Positions 44,133 to 55,100 of a stretch of DNA of 64,000 nt are shown one piece after another. The DNA is taken from NCBI GenBank assembly GCA_002221725.1, contig NJFT01000207.1, positions 1 through 64,000 on the forward strand, in the 5' to 3' direction. This DNA is from Scedosporium boydii. Taxonomy: Eukaryota > Ascomycota > Sordariomycetes > Microascales > Microascaceae. A model generated the notes under the pieces. The model had not been told where the DNA came from, did no database searches, and saw only the letters and a list, made by a program, of their open reading frames with translations. Numbering within the stretch: the first letter of the stretch is position 1; the number at the start of each line of letters is the position of its first letter. The translations under genes were made by a program, and so were the position numbers.

Positions 44133-45124
44133 TCATCCTCGACTTAGGCTGCAGTCCATTTTCAGTACATTAAAGTGAAGCATCCCGGCTCTACCTCCGC
44201 TTCAGCAGTTTTCTAGCAATCGTTAGTATTTCTGCATGCTCCGTGAGGCATCATCTAGCTTCTTGGACAACCTCAACTGACATCGACAAAGTCCTTTATT
44301 TGCGTCTCATCTCGCAGCCAGTTCCCTTGTAGTACCTTTCCTGGAGAAGCGACGTCATTATAGATTCAGGGTAACTCCGGACCCGACTTAGAAGGAACGC
44401 GCCCTCTCCTTTCGCTTACCAGCACTCGAGTAGCCACGGGCACAGAACAAGTGATTATCAGTCTCACACCTAGGACCGGACGCGTCGGTCACCGGCCCTG
44501 GTTCGACATTGCTTTCTGTCGCTATGGGGGTCTTCCGTTCTTCAAACAGTGGCAAACTCATTGCGATAAGTGAATACTTTGCGGTCAGAAAGGAAGAGCA
44601 ACAACTTGAAACACAGTAGGCCAAATCCCGATAAAAACGAAGGAAGCCTTTCCAATTTGTTCTCATGTATCCTCCCGACGGGCCCATGAGTCTTGCCGCT
44701 TCTTCCCTCATTTCTAGGGCGGGATCCATTGGAGCACATCACAGCAGCCGATCCCGGCAACATGTCAGCACTGCCAACCCATGCCTGCATTAAACCCTGC
44801 AGACTGTCAAAATCCATCAAATAACGTTCGACGCAAGCCCTGTTCCCTAATGCAAAGTCAGCAAATATTACGGTAGGTATTGTGATTCGGGACAGGGAGT
44901 ATACATACACGAAGCAACGGCTTTTCCATTCACAAAGGTCTAGACCACCTGAGCCAACCTCCTTTATCACTGTGCATGAGGCAGCTGTGGTCGAACGATT
45001 GAGCCGTTTTCGTCTCTGACTGGCTGACTTGGCTGCTGCACACGTCGTCCCGGGACGGCATTTGCATTTGGTGTGGCGGTGAAATGAATGAGCGTTGGCA
45101 GTACCGAGGTACTAATTGCGAATA
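44133..45124. other. Region upstream of the CorA-like gene
   Basis: Minus-strand open frames (for example around 44542-44970 and 44388-44729) may hold its first exon or exons, but I could not find splice sites joining them convincingly. Confidence 0.3.
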
Positions 45125-45212
45125 CTCCCGATGGTCTAGTTGGTTCATGACATCTGACTGTAATGGCAACGGCTCAATCAGAGGGTCACCTGTTCGATTC
45201 AGGTTCGGGAGA
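45125..45212 (+). tRNA. tRNA-Tyr (anticodon GTA) with 13-nt intron
   Basis: Complete cloverleaf. The acceptor stem CTCCCGA (45125-45131) pairs with TCGGGAG (45205-45211), seven of seven. The anticodon stem TCTGA/TCAGA flanks the loop C-T-GTA-A, with the anticodon at 45160-45162. A 13-nt intron at 45164-45176 follows position 37, the canonical place, and all eukaryotic tRNA-Tyr genes have one. T-arm is ACCTG-TTCGATT-CAGGT. Internal box A (TGGTCTAGTTGG) and box B (GTTCGATTC) are present. Confidence 0.94.
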
Positions 45213-45218
45213 TTTCAA

Positions 45219-45220
<2 letters not shown>

Positions 45221-45274
<54 letters not shown>
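45221..45274 (+). terminator. Poly-T tract ending the tRNA gene
   Basis: Fifty-four T residues begin eight bases after the mature tRNA end. Pol III needs only four or more T, so the tract acts as terminator, but its length is exceptional. Confidence 0.8.
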
Positions 45275-45275
<1 letters not shown>

Positions 45276-45599
45276 ATATTTTAGGAGGTTCTACATATAG
45301 GCGCACTCCGACAGAGTACAGACACTTCATCCTTGAATTTCATCACGGGCTAGAATCCTATTCGGCCAAAACAATAGGGAGGGCGGGCAAGAGGAAAGCG
45401 TCTCTCATTAAATAAAGATGTCTATACGCAGGTGCATTGGACCATATATATATCATCTTAAGTCCAACGATAGTAGCTTTTAAAATTAGGCGATAACTGT
45501 CCTGACGAAAGTCGGTCCCTCTAAGTAATTTTCTTCTTTCAAGCAATCATTATGGCATTAGTGTGTTGCGTGTCGCATCTCTTGGGATGGCTCGCGTAC
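45275..45599. other. Intergenic
   Basis: Nothing seen between the tRNA gene and the 3' end of the hydrolase gene. Confidence 0.4.
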
Positions 45600-47547
45600 C
45601 TAGTTCACTTTCCGAAGCACGCCCGACCGCAAGAAGGGAATCTCGAATCCTAACAAATCCCCAGTCTTCTTCTCTCTTACAAAAACAAATCTATCCAAGG
45701 GCTGCTTGCCATAGTGCACCCAGTCAGCCCCGCTCCAACTCAAGCAGGTCTGTGTACTCAAATTAGCAGCAGGCAACTCCGGGCCCTGGAGGAGAGTGAA
45801 GTCACTCCAAGTCAGCCTCCAATCTTCTCGGATCGCCGAAATGGCCGAATCGCAACCTTTCGCTGCCACCTCCGCCACCTCCTCGATCCCCGTAGGGAAT
45901 AGACGCGGCGTCTCCACGCGGAGACCGAGCATATCGCCGTATGCATACTTGAAAATTTCCTGTATGCCAGCCAACATGTCGTGTCCGTCGCGGTACAAGG
46001 ACCGAATGACGATAGAATCGCTGTCGAGCTCGACCGTGGCATTGACCACCACGCCATTAGCTTCTCCGGAAAACAGGCCAGTGTATTTCTCGGCTTGTTG
46101 GCGGGCAGCTTCGTCTACGGCGGGTACCACGGTGGCAAGGACGGCGTCAGAGATGGGATACATAGCTTCTGCCGCGCCGGCGGTGAGGACGACAAACGCT
46201 ATGCCATACTCGTCGATGATTTTCAATTGCGATAGATAACCCCACGAACCACCCCCTTTTCCGTAGATGTCGACAACATGAGGGTGGTTAGGCGTGAGGT
46301 CCTTGGTGCGGAGGATTTCCCATGGGAAGCCGACAAGGAAGTTGAGGGATCCTAGTGAGGAAGACGGTTTCAGCCATGCGTTGACGTCGTTTGGGGATTC
46401 GAAGAGCTTCGTGGAGCGTGAGAGGATGGCATGGGTGAGAGCGGAGAGATCAGAGATTGAGGAGAATAGGCCTCCAACACTACAACAGCGTGTCAGTAAT
46501 GGCGCAGGGTCTTTATCTCTTTTTAAAGTTAAGGTACTCACGGGGCGTTCAACCCGAAATCGCCTCCCCATGAGGTCTGGCCAGGGGGGATAACTGCTTT
46601 GTCGTTAGCCCCTGGGCTGGCGCCTGTGTTTGTCAATCTGAGTGGCTGGATTACAAGCTCGTCTAGAAGCTGCGTGTAATTCTTTCCAGTAGCTTCCTTC
46701 AAGGCAATTGCAAGGAGAGAGTAGCCGAGACTGGAGTAGACGGGCGATTGAGCCGGCAGTGAGACGGGGTATGAATCGAGGAGCCCTCTCAGCAGTCCTG
46801 GATTTGAATTAGTTAAAGTTTCTCGGTTTGATGATGGATGACGGAGCTATATTATATTATGCTGACCTTGCACATCACAATCGCCATTTAGGCCGATGGC
46901 TCCGCACTCCGGGAATTCTGAATCGTTTAGGTGTGGGAAGCCAAGAAGCTCGAATACTTCCCTAATATAATAGTATTCCGAGAAACCGTCTGGAGTGGAC
47001 GATGGTCAACTTCGTATTCATGACCAACATTCTCTCAATACTTACAGATTGCCGGAGTTCCTGCCAAGTTATTACCGAGTGCCTTTAGGGTGATGTCGCT
47101 CCAGCTGATGCGACCATCCTCCAGCGATGGCAGATACTCCTGGACAGGACTATCTGGGTCGATTCCACTCTTGAGCAGAACGAGATCGGTGAAGACTTTA
47201 GAAACTGAGCCGATGAGATACTGAGAATCTCGGTCTAGATTCTTGGTGCCATTAACATTGGCGGGTGAGAGGTGGTGGAATTCCCAAATTGGGATGGCCG
47301 CATCTTGCTGGGAAAAGGAAATCAATGCTACCGAGAAGGAGCTGTTCGCTAGGTTCGACCCTTTAATATCGCCGTCGACTGCCTGCTGGAGTAAACCGGT
47401 CAAGTCCCCCAAGGCGGAGGTAACCACCTGAGAATTGGCCAAGTCAGTTGGTCGAGGGACTACGGGGCCGTTGGGCCGGCAGTCTATACTGGCAATTGCT
47501 AAGGTGCCGAAGAGAGCTGATATCAGTGAAAGGAAAATTCGAGCCAT
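45600..47547 (-). CDS. Secreted serine hydrolase of the beta-lactamase/transpeptidase family
   Basis: Four exons, 47547-47046, 46989-46867, 46797-46542 and 46479-45600, give 586 residues. A signal peptide (MARIFLSLISALFGTLAIAS) opens the protein, several N-x-S/T sites follow. The class C beta-lactamase fold (PF00144) shows the S-x-x-K motif S114-V-S-K117 in YLIGSVSKVF, and YSSLGYSLLAIALKEATGK in the position of the Tyr-x-Asn motif. GKGGGSWGYLSQLKI corresponds to the third (K/H)-x-G box. Fungal members act as esterases, lactonases or transesterases on unknown extracellular substrates; some sit in secondary-metabolite clusters, such as LovD. Introns are all short with clear splice signals. Confidence 0.92.
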
Positions 47548-48718
47548 AGTGGAGGTTCTTGTGGTGACAATGGCAGATGGGTTGTTTGCGGATCATGCGA
47601 GAGGAAACCGAAAACAAACATTTTGAACGCGATAGCTGTTCTTAAATAGCAGAATCTAGATGATTGACGTTGTGCAGCGAGTTTAGCAACATGATCTGGA
47701 TCCGTAATTCCGTATCGATCGTGATCTTCGAAATGTGAGGAATACGATTTGTGGGCCACCTTCGGCCGTCTTACTTTTTGGCGATGCCTAACTGGCTGCT
47801 AAAGACGGGACGTTTGCGAGTGCGACCTCAGGGCAAGACAGGTGATCCGTCATATCATATACGTTGTCCCGGGTTTTCATTTCCTTCCTAGTGTGAAGAC
47901 AGAACACTCCGCAAACTGCAGTTCAGTTAATAATTGCCACTTATATGTGGTGGTAGATTATCACCACAGGTTTTTAGAAACGCAATACTATACAATTCTT
48001 GCCACCTTTCTGCTGTGGATAACAGGAAGAGCCACGGCAATGATCAATGTCTGATGACTGGAGGTGGCTCGTCATTCAGGTACCAGCAAGGGGTAAGAGG
48101 AAAGGGAGGAGGAGCATAAATAGACTTCTCATTTCGAACACTGCGCTAGACCTCTGCCTTATGGAGTTTTTCAATTCTGAGTAGCCTATTCTCCGTGCTC
48201 TGATACTGTAGCTTCTGGGACTCAAGAGAAGGCGATGAACGGGGTTACGAGTACGCAAAACACCATGTAGAAGTTTGTCAGGGGGGAGCATCACTCATCT
48301 ATCGTAGATACCCGTTTGTAACAATGTTCTACCAGTAGATAAGCTGAGTTGTAGCTTGCGCTATCTACAACAAACCAACTCTGGAGGCTCTTGAGATCGA
48401 GAGACTCAGACATGGGGCGGTAACGACGTTGCAGCTGAGGGCAGCGATGGTCTCTGTGGAGTCGACTATATAGAGAGACTTGGAGCAATTTGCATTGACT
48501 CGACCGACCAGTCAGGCGGAGAAGTCGCACTAAACGCGGGGGGAGGGATTAATTACTAATTAGTCACCGAAGATAAGGATCTGGGACCGTAGGAAGCTGG
48601 TTTGCTTCGGCCCACCGCTCTCTTCATAATCGTACAATGTTGTATCCGAGGGCAAGGCGCTTCGAAAACCCAAACTTCTCACTTCGCATTTCCCCCACCC
48701 GCCTTGAATCTCTCCAAG
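47548..48718. other. Long divergent intergenic region
   Basis: About 1.2 kb between divergent genes; no gene supported. Confidence 0.4.
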
Positions 48719-49859
48719 ATGTCGACTAAGAAGGCTCCCTACGGTAATTAATGTCCCGTACTTTCTACTCCCCTTCCCAAACCTCGAAGAGTCCCTAGCG
48801 CTATTCTCTCTTTCCACCTCCTTGTTCGTTTCATAAAGGCGGTGCTAACGCGGGATCAAGTAACGCTCGATGTTTTCACAAATAAAAGGTAAAACCCTGT
48901 AGTTCTAGTGCGACACACCTTAGGATTTTCAGTTGGACAAAGGCTCACTCGTTGGTTTTATTAGGTTCAAGGGAAACCAAGTAGCTGTCGTCGAAGTTGG
49001 CGATGACCCTCTACCGCCCGACCATATGCAGATGATCGCACGCGAGTTCAACTTCTCCGAAACCGTATTCCTGCGTCGAAACAGCGATGGGGCGTTATGC
49101 ATCAACATTTTTACTCCTGTCAACGAGATGGACTTTGCCGGTCATCCCGTTATCGGTACTGGCCATGTGGTATTTCGCCAGCTTCTCCCAAGCCTCGTGA
49201 ATGGCCCGGTCGTCTCAGAGATCCCTATTTTGACTAAGGCGGGACCTGTCGTTGTACGACATGATTTGGCACAACGGACTGTGGCTGCTGAAGTGCCACA
49301 TAACGTCCATATCCACTCACGATCTACCAGTAAGGATAGCCTCATCGCCACGCAGCCAAGCTTGAAGACCCAGGCCTCCTCGCTGGAGCAGGCTTATCCA
49401 ACCGTTTCCATCGTCAAAGGCGTCACCTATACGTTGGTCGATTTTACAAACTACCCCGAAATGTTTGCAAATATTGCTGCCGGGCCTAGCCAAGTGACCG
49501 AGCTGGATGATGGCTGGGGCCCTTCTTTTATGGGGGTCATGTACTATCATATAGCATCTGATGCTTACGTTGAGGATGACAGAAGGGTGCAAGAACTTCG
49601 GGTCCGCATGAGTGCAATCAACCTTGAGGACCCCGCCTGTGGGAGCGGTTCATGCGCTCTGAGTTCTTACCTTGCGCTTCAACATGGGGCTGGAGGCGGA
49701 AAATATAGATTCTACATTGACGAGGGACAGGAAATTGGTCGAGACAGCAATATCATTGTTGATGTTGTACTGAATGGTACTGGAAGGGGTGTGTCAAGTG
49801 TTTCTCTCTCTGGACCAGCAACGCTGGTAACCGAAGGCACTTTGTTTCTACCTGAGTGA
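48719..49859 (+). CDS. PhzF-family protein (phenazine biosynthesis-like isomerase)
   Basis: Three exons: 48719-48743, a 28-nt microexon 48861-48888, and 48965-49859, giving 315 residues. Splicing the first two exons restores the usual PhzF start APYVTLDVFTNKRFKGNQVAVVEV, the first strand with catalytic-site GN. Further signatures are FSETVFLRR (the conserved Glu), NEMDFAGHPVIGTGHVV and DPACGSGSCALSSYLA near the C terminus. These diaminopimelate-epimerase-fold proteins isomerise trans-2,3-dihydro-3-hydroxyanthranilate in phenazine-making bacteria; the fungal members have unknown substrates. A start at ATG 48933 would miss the first strand and is less likely. Confidence 0.92.
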
Positions 49860-50366
49860 CGAATTTTCATACTTTAAACCTACTTATTCAAAACCCAACG
49901 AATAGACAATGTGGCGTGGTAGAGAGACCATCAAAAAGTTCATCGTTTTCAACAGAATGCCAGGCTGATTATAGTCATCTCATCCTTCCACTATCAGCCT
50001 GCTTGCACCCTCCTCCCCGGCCCGAAACAAAGACAGAAAAGAGAGAGTAAAAGCGGATCAGAAAAAGGTGAAAGAACATACTAGCCTTGCCGACGTGTAA
50101 AGCTCGCTTGCGACCATGGGAGACTTTGGTTCCACTGGAGTCCCCAACCTCGAGCCCCATATCCGGGCCTGACAAAACCCTAACAACGAACGGAACGCAA
50201 ACGGGAACCTCGACACTGGGGATTTCGAGATAGACTTTTGGGCCCATCAGTCATCCTACATTGCTCAGTTACGAATATTAGTCTTCGTCTTTTGCGGCCA
50301 CAGTACCGCAGACATACGAGACACAAGCTCCCTCATTAGCTCGGTAGATCCGAGCCGAGATCCCGA
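49860..50366. other. Intergenic between convergent genes
   Basis: 3' regions; nothing else supported. Confidence 0.4.
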
Positions 50367-52455
50367 TCAAACATGAACTCGAAGCCATGCGAGAGGATTG
50401 GTGAGCAAAAATGATGGAGACTCCTTCATATTCCAGAGGGGCGCGCCGCCGCCTTCGTCGCACAAATCCTCATCCCCAACATCAACAGACTTCGAGTGCC
50501 GGGCCTCTGGAGGAGAGGCCAACGCATGCTCATCAAGGCCGCTTGACTGAGAAGTACCAGAGTCCAGTTCCGAGTCAGACATTGCATCCTCATCCCCCGA
50601 ATTGTACCTGAGGTACTCAGGGTTCGCTGAGTAGGTATTCGAGTCATGCTTTTTCCCTACGAGGATTTTGTGCTCGATCGTCCATCGTGCATCGTTTTTC
50701 ACATCTTCTGTTAATTTCAGAAGTAGCTCGAGGCGTCTCGAAGCCGCATCATCACCCTGATCCTGGTACACATCAGGGAGCCTCCATGAAGGGTATAGGT
50801 TCCTGTGACCGGGCCGCACGTCAACCCGGTCCTGGTGGGCCTTGAAATAGTGGGAGCAGAGGCGGCAGGTAGCCTTGCTGCTACCAATATACTTCCATTG
50901 GTTCCAATATCGTGCGGGGTGCGAGATTCCTTCATCAAGGAGATGATGGTGGAGGAGCACTTCGGCGTGCACGACTGGTCTAAATGACTTGCTTCGAATC
51001 TTATTGTAGATGAGCCTGTCGAGGTCGAAATTCTGCAGTTTTTGCAGTATTTCTTCGAACAAGGGATGTGGCTCAGAATTATCGTCCTGGATCATGTCCT
51101 CAACAATCCGAGCTGCTGTCAGTCCCCTATGGGAAACTGGCCTAGGTGCGGGACGGCTTGATGGAATTGGAGTGATAGTGAAGGATTCGAAAAGCTTGGG
51201 CCAACGCTTCCAAGACGCGATAATTATCTCTGCCGCTTGGCGGTAGGACAAGAGACGCCCGAGGAAGTGTCGGAGCTCGCACCATATCTGGGACCTGGAG
51301 AGTTCTCCGTCTTTTGCTTTTTCAACAATGGCTTTCTCGAGCTCCGTGTTCTTGAGTGCGTGGATGGCCTTGATGAGCTTTTCGCAATCGCTTAAAACTT
51401 TATTTTTGAATTAGTTGATGGCCAAAATGAAAGAAGATGTGCGGATTGGGTGCCGCTCACACTTGTCCTTCGCAGATGGATTTGAGACTACATCTCTTGT
51501 GAACTGGGTCTTGGACTTCAAATTCTGAAGCTCCCTCACAATAGCCGGGCCTGGGGGATACTTAAGTTAGCTATTTCGGGACTATTAGACAAATCAAATA
51601 AGACTCTTACTGCTCTGAAATTCTGGTGACTGGCAAAGTTCAATACAGCTAGTTAGGTGGCTGGAGAGATTGTTAAGATATACCTCCAACCGAGGAAGAT
51701 TGAAGAACAAGATATGCCATAGAACTTTCTTCAAACGTGCTTTCCCCTCAAGGGGGGGTCGATCGGGTTCCAGCACACCTCGGCTAGCAAGCTTCAGGAG
51801 GGATTCCACAAACGTCTTGGTCTCGACGAGGGCCTCTTCACATCTCTGATTTGACCCAAAGACATAATGGGGTCCACCATCCCCACGAAGGACCGTAAAT
51901 GCAGTGACGGTTTCGCCGCCTCTCTTAATGTCGCACACTTGGGCGAGTTTGTTCACGAACGAGTGAAAGGCTTGTTCCGCGGAGAGAAGAGGGTCCTGAT
52001 TTGCAAGTGAGGACGCTTCGAAAGGGACATCCTGATCCCGACATGCTTTGATGAACGCCTTCTCAAGGATGATGGGATGGTAAAAGCTAGCCAAGTGGTT
52101 TGGCTCGATGGGAACAGGCCTGCGGTCTGTTGAGTTCTCCACTAAGCCGTACGGAGTTAGAACCACGCTCTTGGCGGATGGGTGTGGCCTAGCAAGGTTT
52201 AACTTACTGTTGTGTAGCTATCTTGCTGGTGTTGCTTGGGTCTCGAGAAGCTTGTGTTTGTTGAATTTGCTGTTCTAGGAGCTCACAGGTCGTTGCATCA
52301 CAGTCAACTTGACGGTAATGATCGACTGGGAGGAGGACCGTCTTTATTAAACCGAGGAGTGTTCCAGTGGTGCTGTGCTCGGCGCGAAGTATATCCGATA
52401 AATGGACACTTCTACCAGGAGCCGATATTTGGGAGGCCCTGCACTTTTCGCCCAT
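50367..52455 (-). CDS. OTT_1508-like deaminase-domain protein
   Basis: Four exons, 52455-52208, 52167-51611, 51550-51461 and 51397-50367, give about 641 residues. The N-terminal two thirds are helical (FHSFVNKLAQVCDIKRGG, KARLKKVLWHILFFNLPRLEVYLNNL). The deaminase domain is near residue 410: VVHAEVLLHHHLLDEG carries the zinc-binding His and catalytic Glu (HAE), and YIGSSKATCRLCSHYF carries the paired cysteines (C-x-x-C). This is the fungal OTT_1508_deam family (PF14441), a nucleic-acid or nucleotide deaminase-like fold often found in multi-domain fungal proteins of supposed conflict function. The C terminus is acidic and probably disordered. The start at 52455 is the first Met of the open stretch; coding-like sequence at 52460-52770 in another frame may be an extra 5' exon. 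Confidence 0.82.
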
Positions 52456-53454
52456 ACCAATCACGCCTTCACCCCTAACAGCTGCCTGTCAGGCTCTTCT
52501 GCAGCGTCAGAGACGCGGGAGGGATCCATCTCGCCGTCCAGGACAACAATTGGCTGGCTCTCCGCGAGCTGGCCGTATTGCAGAAAATGAGCCACGATTT
52601 GATACTTGGAAAGTTGTCTGGCCAATAGCCATGACCTGGACACGTTATCGTACAGCGATTATTCGCAGAGCTACGACACACCAATGTTGACGACGTACCA
52701 TCCTCAAGATGCCTTCGCCTCTCGATCGCCTTAGGTCTGTCCACCCTCCCAGGAAATTCTCTGGCATTGGTCACTTATCCTCTTCACTTTCGCGTCGTTG
52801 AGTAGGTTTATGTGATAGCCTGGTCTTAGGCTCCAAGACTTTTCTAGGCTTAGGCCATTCCCTTCCCTGTTCCAAGCAAGACGCTAATCAGAGCCCGACA
52901 AAAAGTTCCTGCTTTGTTCCGCATTATTCTCTAATTTTCAATTTCTTCCTCCTCCTTTTTTACCCATCACCAATTTTCTAGCTCTATCGTTACTTCCATT
53001 TCTCATTTCTAGTTCTCGTTTGCTTTTTGAAGGTGAGAGGAAGGCGTATACCACCCGTTCTGCAAATCTAGATCAATGTGAGATGACAGAAAGATGAATG
53101 CATTCCGGCCGGAAGCACTGGATCCGTTACTGGCAGTTGAGTGTTGCGATGAACACACTGGGGAAGATGGACGCTTGGAGACGCAAGAGCACTTAACTAG
53201 GCTCCCTCCTACGCTCCAGATGAGACCCCGAGCCGACACAACATTCATCAATCCTGCCATGTTGCAGATTTCCGGGGCATCGATGAACCCCGGAGTGGAT
53301 CGGCAAGCTGCAAGCCACGACCCGAAGATTTAGTCTTCCTGTGGTTCGCAGTTAGCCACTCCAGCTGCCATGCCTGGTATGGCTACCATACATTCCTAAA
53401 CTCCTCAGCTAGTCCCCAGCTAATCCATGAATAGAGTGTGATGGAGCAGGGGAT
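52456..53454. other. Divergent intergenic region, possible 5' exon of the deaminase gene
   Basis: On the minus strand 52460-52770 has two coding-like stretches (KAIERRRHLEDG; LSKYQIVAHFLQYGQLAESQ) that might be additional first exons. The join to the frame at 52455 could not be settled. Confidence 0.4.
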
Positions 53455-53901
53455 ATGCCTGAGATAGCATCACAGCTGTCTCCGGCAGCCAAACGCCCGA
53501 GTATTCAGTGTCCTCAATGTCCACAAATGTTTCCAAGAAAGACTGAATTGAAGTGAGTTTTGGGCCCAATTCTCCCCGGCTATCGGTGGATCAGCCTTAT
53601 GTTTATGGACAGAAGAGTGTTAATTGTCGTCGACAGTAAACATGTACGTGAAAAGCATGACCCGCCGCTCCCCTGCCCTGTAGATTGCGGCCCGACGAAA
53701 TTCCCAAATTCGAAGATGTTACATCGCCACATTCGACTTGAGCATCCATCTTTCGCAGCCGACCCGAGAAATGGTATCCCAGAAGATGGTGGAGTGTGTC
53801 CCGAGTGTGACAGGGAGTTCACTCGACGGGACAACCTAAAGCGGCACATCGAGGAAAAACACACGGGACAGAGGAAACGGGTGAGGAAGCAAGCAAAGTG
53901 A
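53455..53901 (+). CDS. Small C2H2 zinc-finger protein, three fingers
   Basis: Two exons, 53455-53552 and 53637-53901, give 120 residues. Three fingers of C2H2 type follow each other: CPQCPQMF...HVREKH (split by the intron), CPVDCGPTKF...HRHIRLEH and CPECDREFTRRDNLKRHIEEKH. The protein ends at once with a basic tail (RKRVRKQAK) that can serve as nuclear signal. It is small for a transcription factor and has no activation domain, so it may bind DNA or RNA without activating. It is divergent from the deaminase gene with 1 kb between them. Confidence 0.85.
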
Positions 53902-54750
53902 CAGCCGAAAGTGTCGAATTTGAACCGATCAAGATTGAATCAGTTTTGTTTTGTAGGGTAAATAAAAATCATTAAGAAATCAACCTCGGAGCATTTTGCT
54001 GTCTATAAGATACATGAGAGAGCATATGGATTATTCTTTAGTATCGGGGGAGGAAACTTTCTAGTGATCTCGGAGTTACGAGGCTTGGCTAAAGGGTGAT
54101 AGGCTTTGTAGATGGTCCTCCTGCTCGAGACTTGGCTGTTCCTCCAGAGTCACACAAGCCACCGAGGTTAGGATTGCATTAACTGATAATAGGTTCTGAC
54201 CCTCCGCTGCCGACCTGCCCATTCCCCGAGATGGCTCGTGGGTTTTTATCTACTACCCTGCCACCCATTTTCTGTGCTTATGGGCCTGATGGGTCACATA
54301 ACCCATGCATTACCCACGGACTTTCCGAGCCCTAGTACGATGCCTGCCTGGTGCCCTTACGAGCAACCTGTGGACGCAATACTTCAAGGGATCGACTGAA
54401 GGTAGTTAGTTATTTCGGTAATCGACGAAATGAAGCGCGAAGTCAGACACCCCGATTGATAACAACCGGGTTTATAAATGTCACGGGACTGGCAAGCAGG
54501 CAAGATGATGAAGCAGATCATTGAAGTCTCTGGATTGAAAGAAAGGATACGCGGCTCCGCCAGGCGAATCGAGGCTATGTAAATAAATGTCTGAAATGAC
54601 CGATATCGAATGTTATAATGGTGTGATAGGACTGCGATATGGGTGTGATATTGAATGTGAGAGGCTCGTGCTGATGTCGGACTCGACCAGTTTGGTGTTG
54701 AGTTCGGCGCCGACGCTGGCGGCCTTGACACCTGCCTGTGCTCATTCAAG
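53902..54750. other. Intergenic between convergent genes
   Basis: About 0.85 kb; no gene supported. Confidence 0.4.
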
Positions 54751-55100
54751 TTAAGGGTTGACAATCTCCTCAGCCTCTACGGCCTCGCCCTCGGTGCCTT
54801 GGGCACGACAGGCAAGCAAGCAGGCCGAGTAGAATTCCGGAGCGAAGAGCGAACAAACTTCCGGGCACAAAGCCTGATGGAGACGTTAATATCTAGCGGT
54901 CAAAAATCTTGGAGGGGCGGAAAGATTGCCCCGGTGAACTTACGCCGACTCCTCGTTTGCCCTAAGGTACCAAATCAAGTCAGAAAGAGTTCCAAACCTG
55001 GTAGTCTTTTGCATCGACTTACCAATTTCTCATTGTTAAAGGCTGGGGCAGCTGAGGTGAAGCTGACAGCGAGAGCGACGATGACGGCAGAGTACTTCAT
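54751..55100 (-). CDS. Small secreted peptide precursor with KEX2 site and four cysteines
   Basis: Three exons: 55100-55023 (26 codons), an 18-nt microexon 54961-54944 (exactly six codons) and 54873-54751, giving 72 residues. The start MKYSAVIVALAVSFTSAAPA is a clean signal peptide with an Ala-rich cleavage region. The microexon reads GKRGVG, placing a Lys-Arg KEX2 cleavage site between propeptide and mature part. The mature part of about 44 residues has four cysteines in a C-x3-C-x11-C-x3-C arrangement and ends in a Glu-rich tail. Both introns have GTAAGT donors and CAG or TAG acceptors, all phase 0. A TATA-like stretch (ATAAATATAT) lies near 55252-55262. Such peptides are secreted effectors, antimicrobial peptides or signals; the sequence does not decide. 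Confidence 0.85.

Noticed and set aside
44388..44970. Two minus-strand frames of 113 and 142 codons
   Set aside because: Could be first exons of the CorA-like gene, but no splice sites join them and no motif supports either.
48933..49859. PhzF gene starting at ATG 48933
   Set aside because: Loses the conserved first strand that the two upstream small exons supply with good splice sites.
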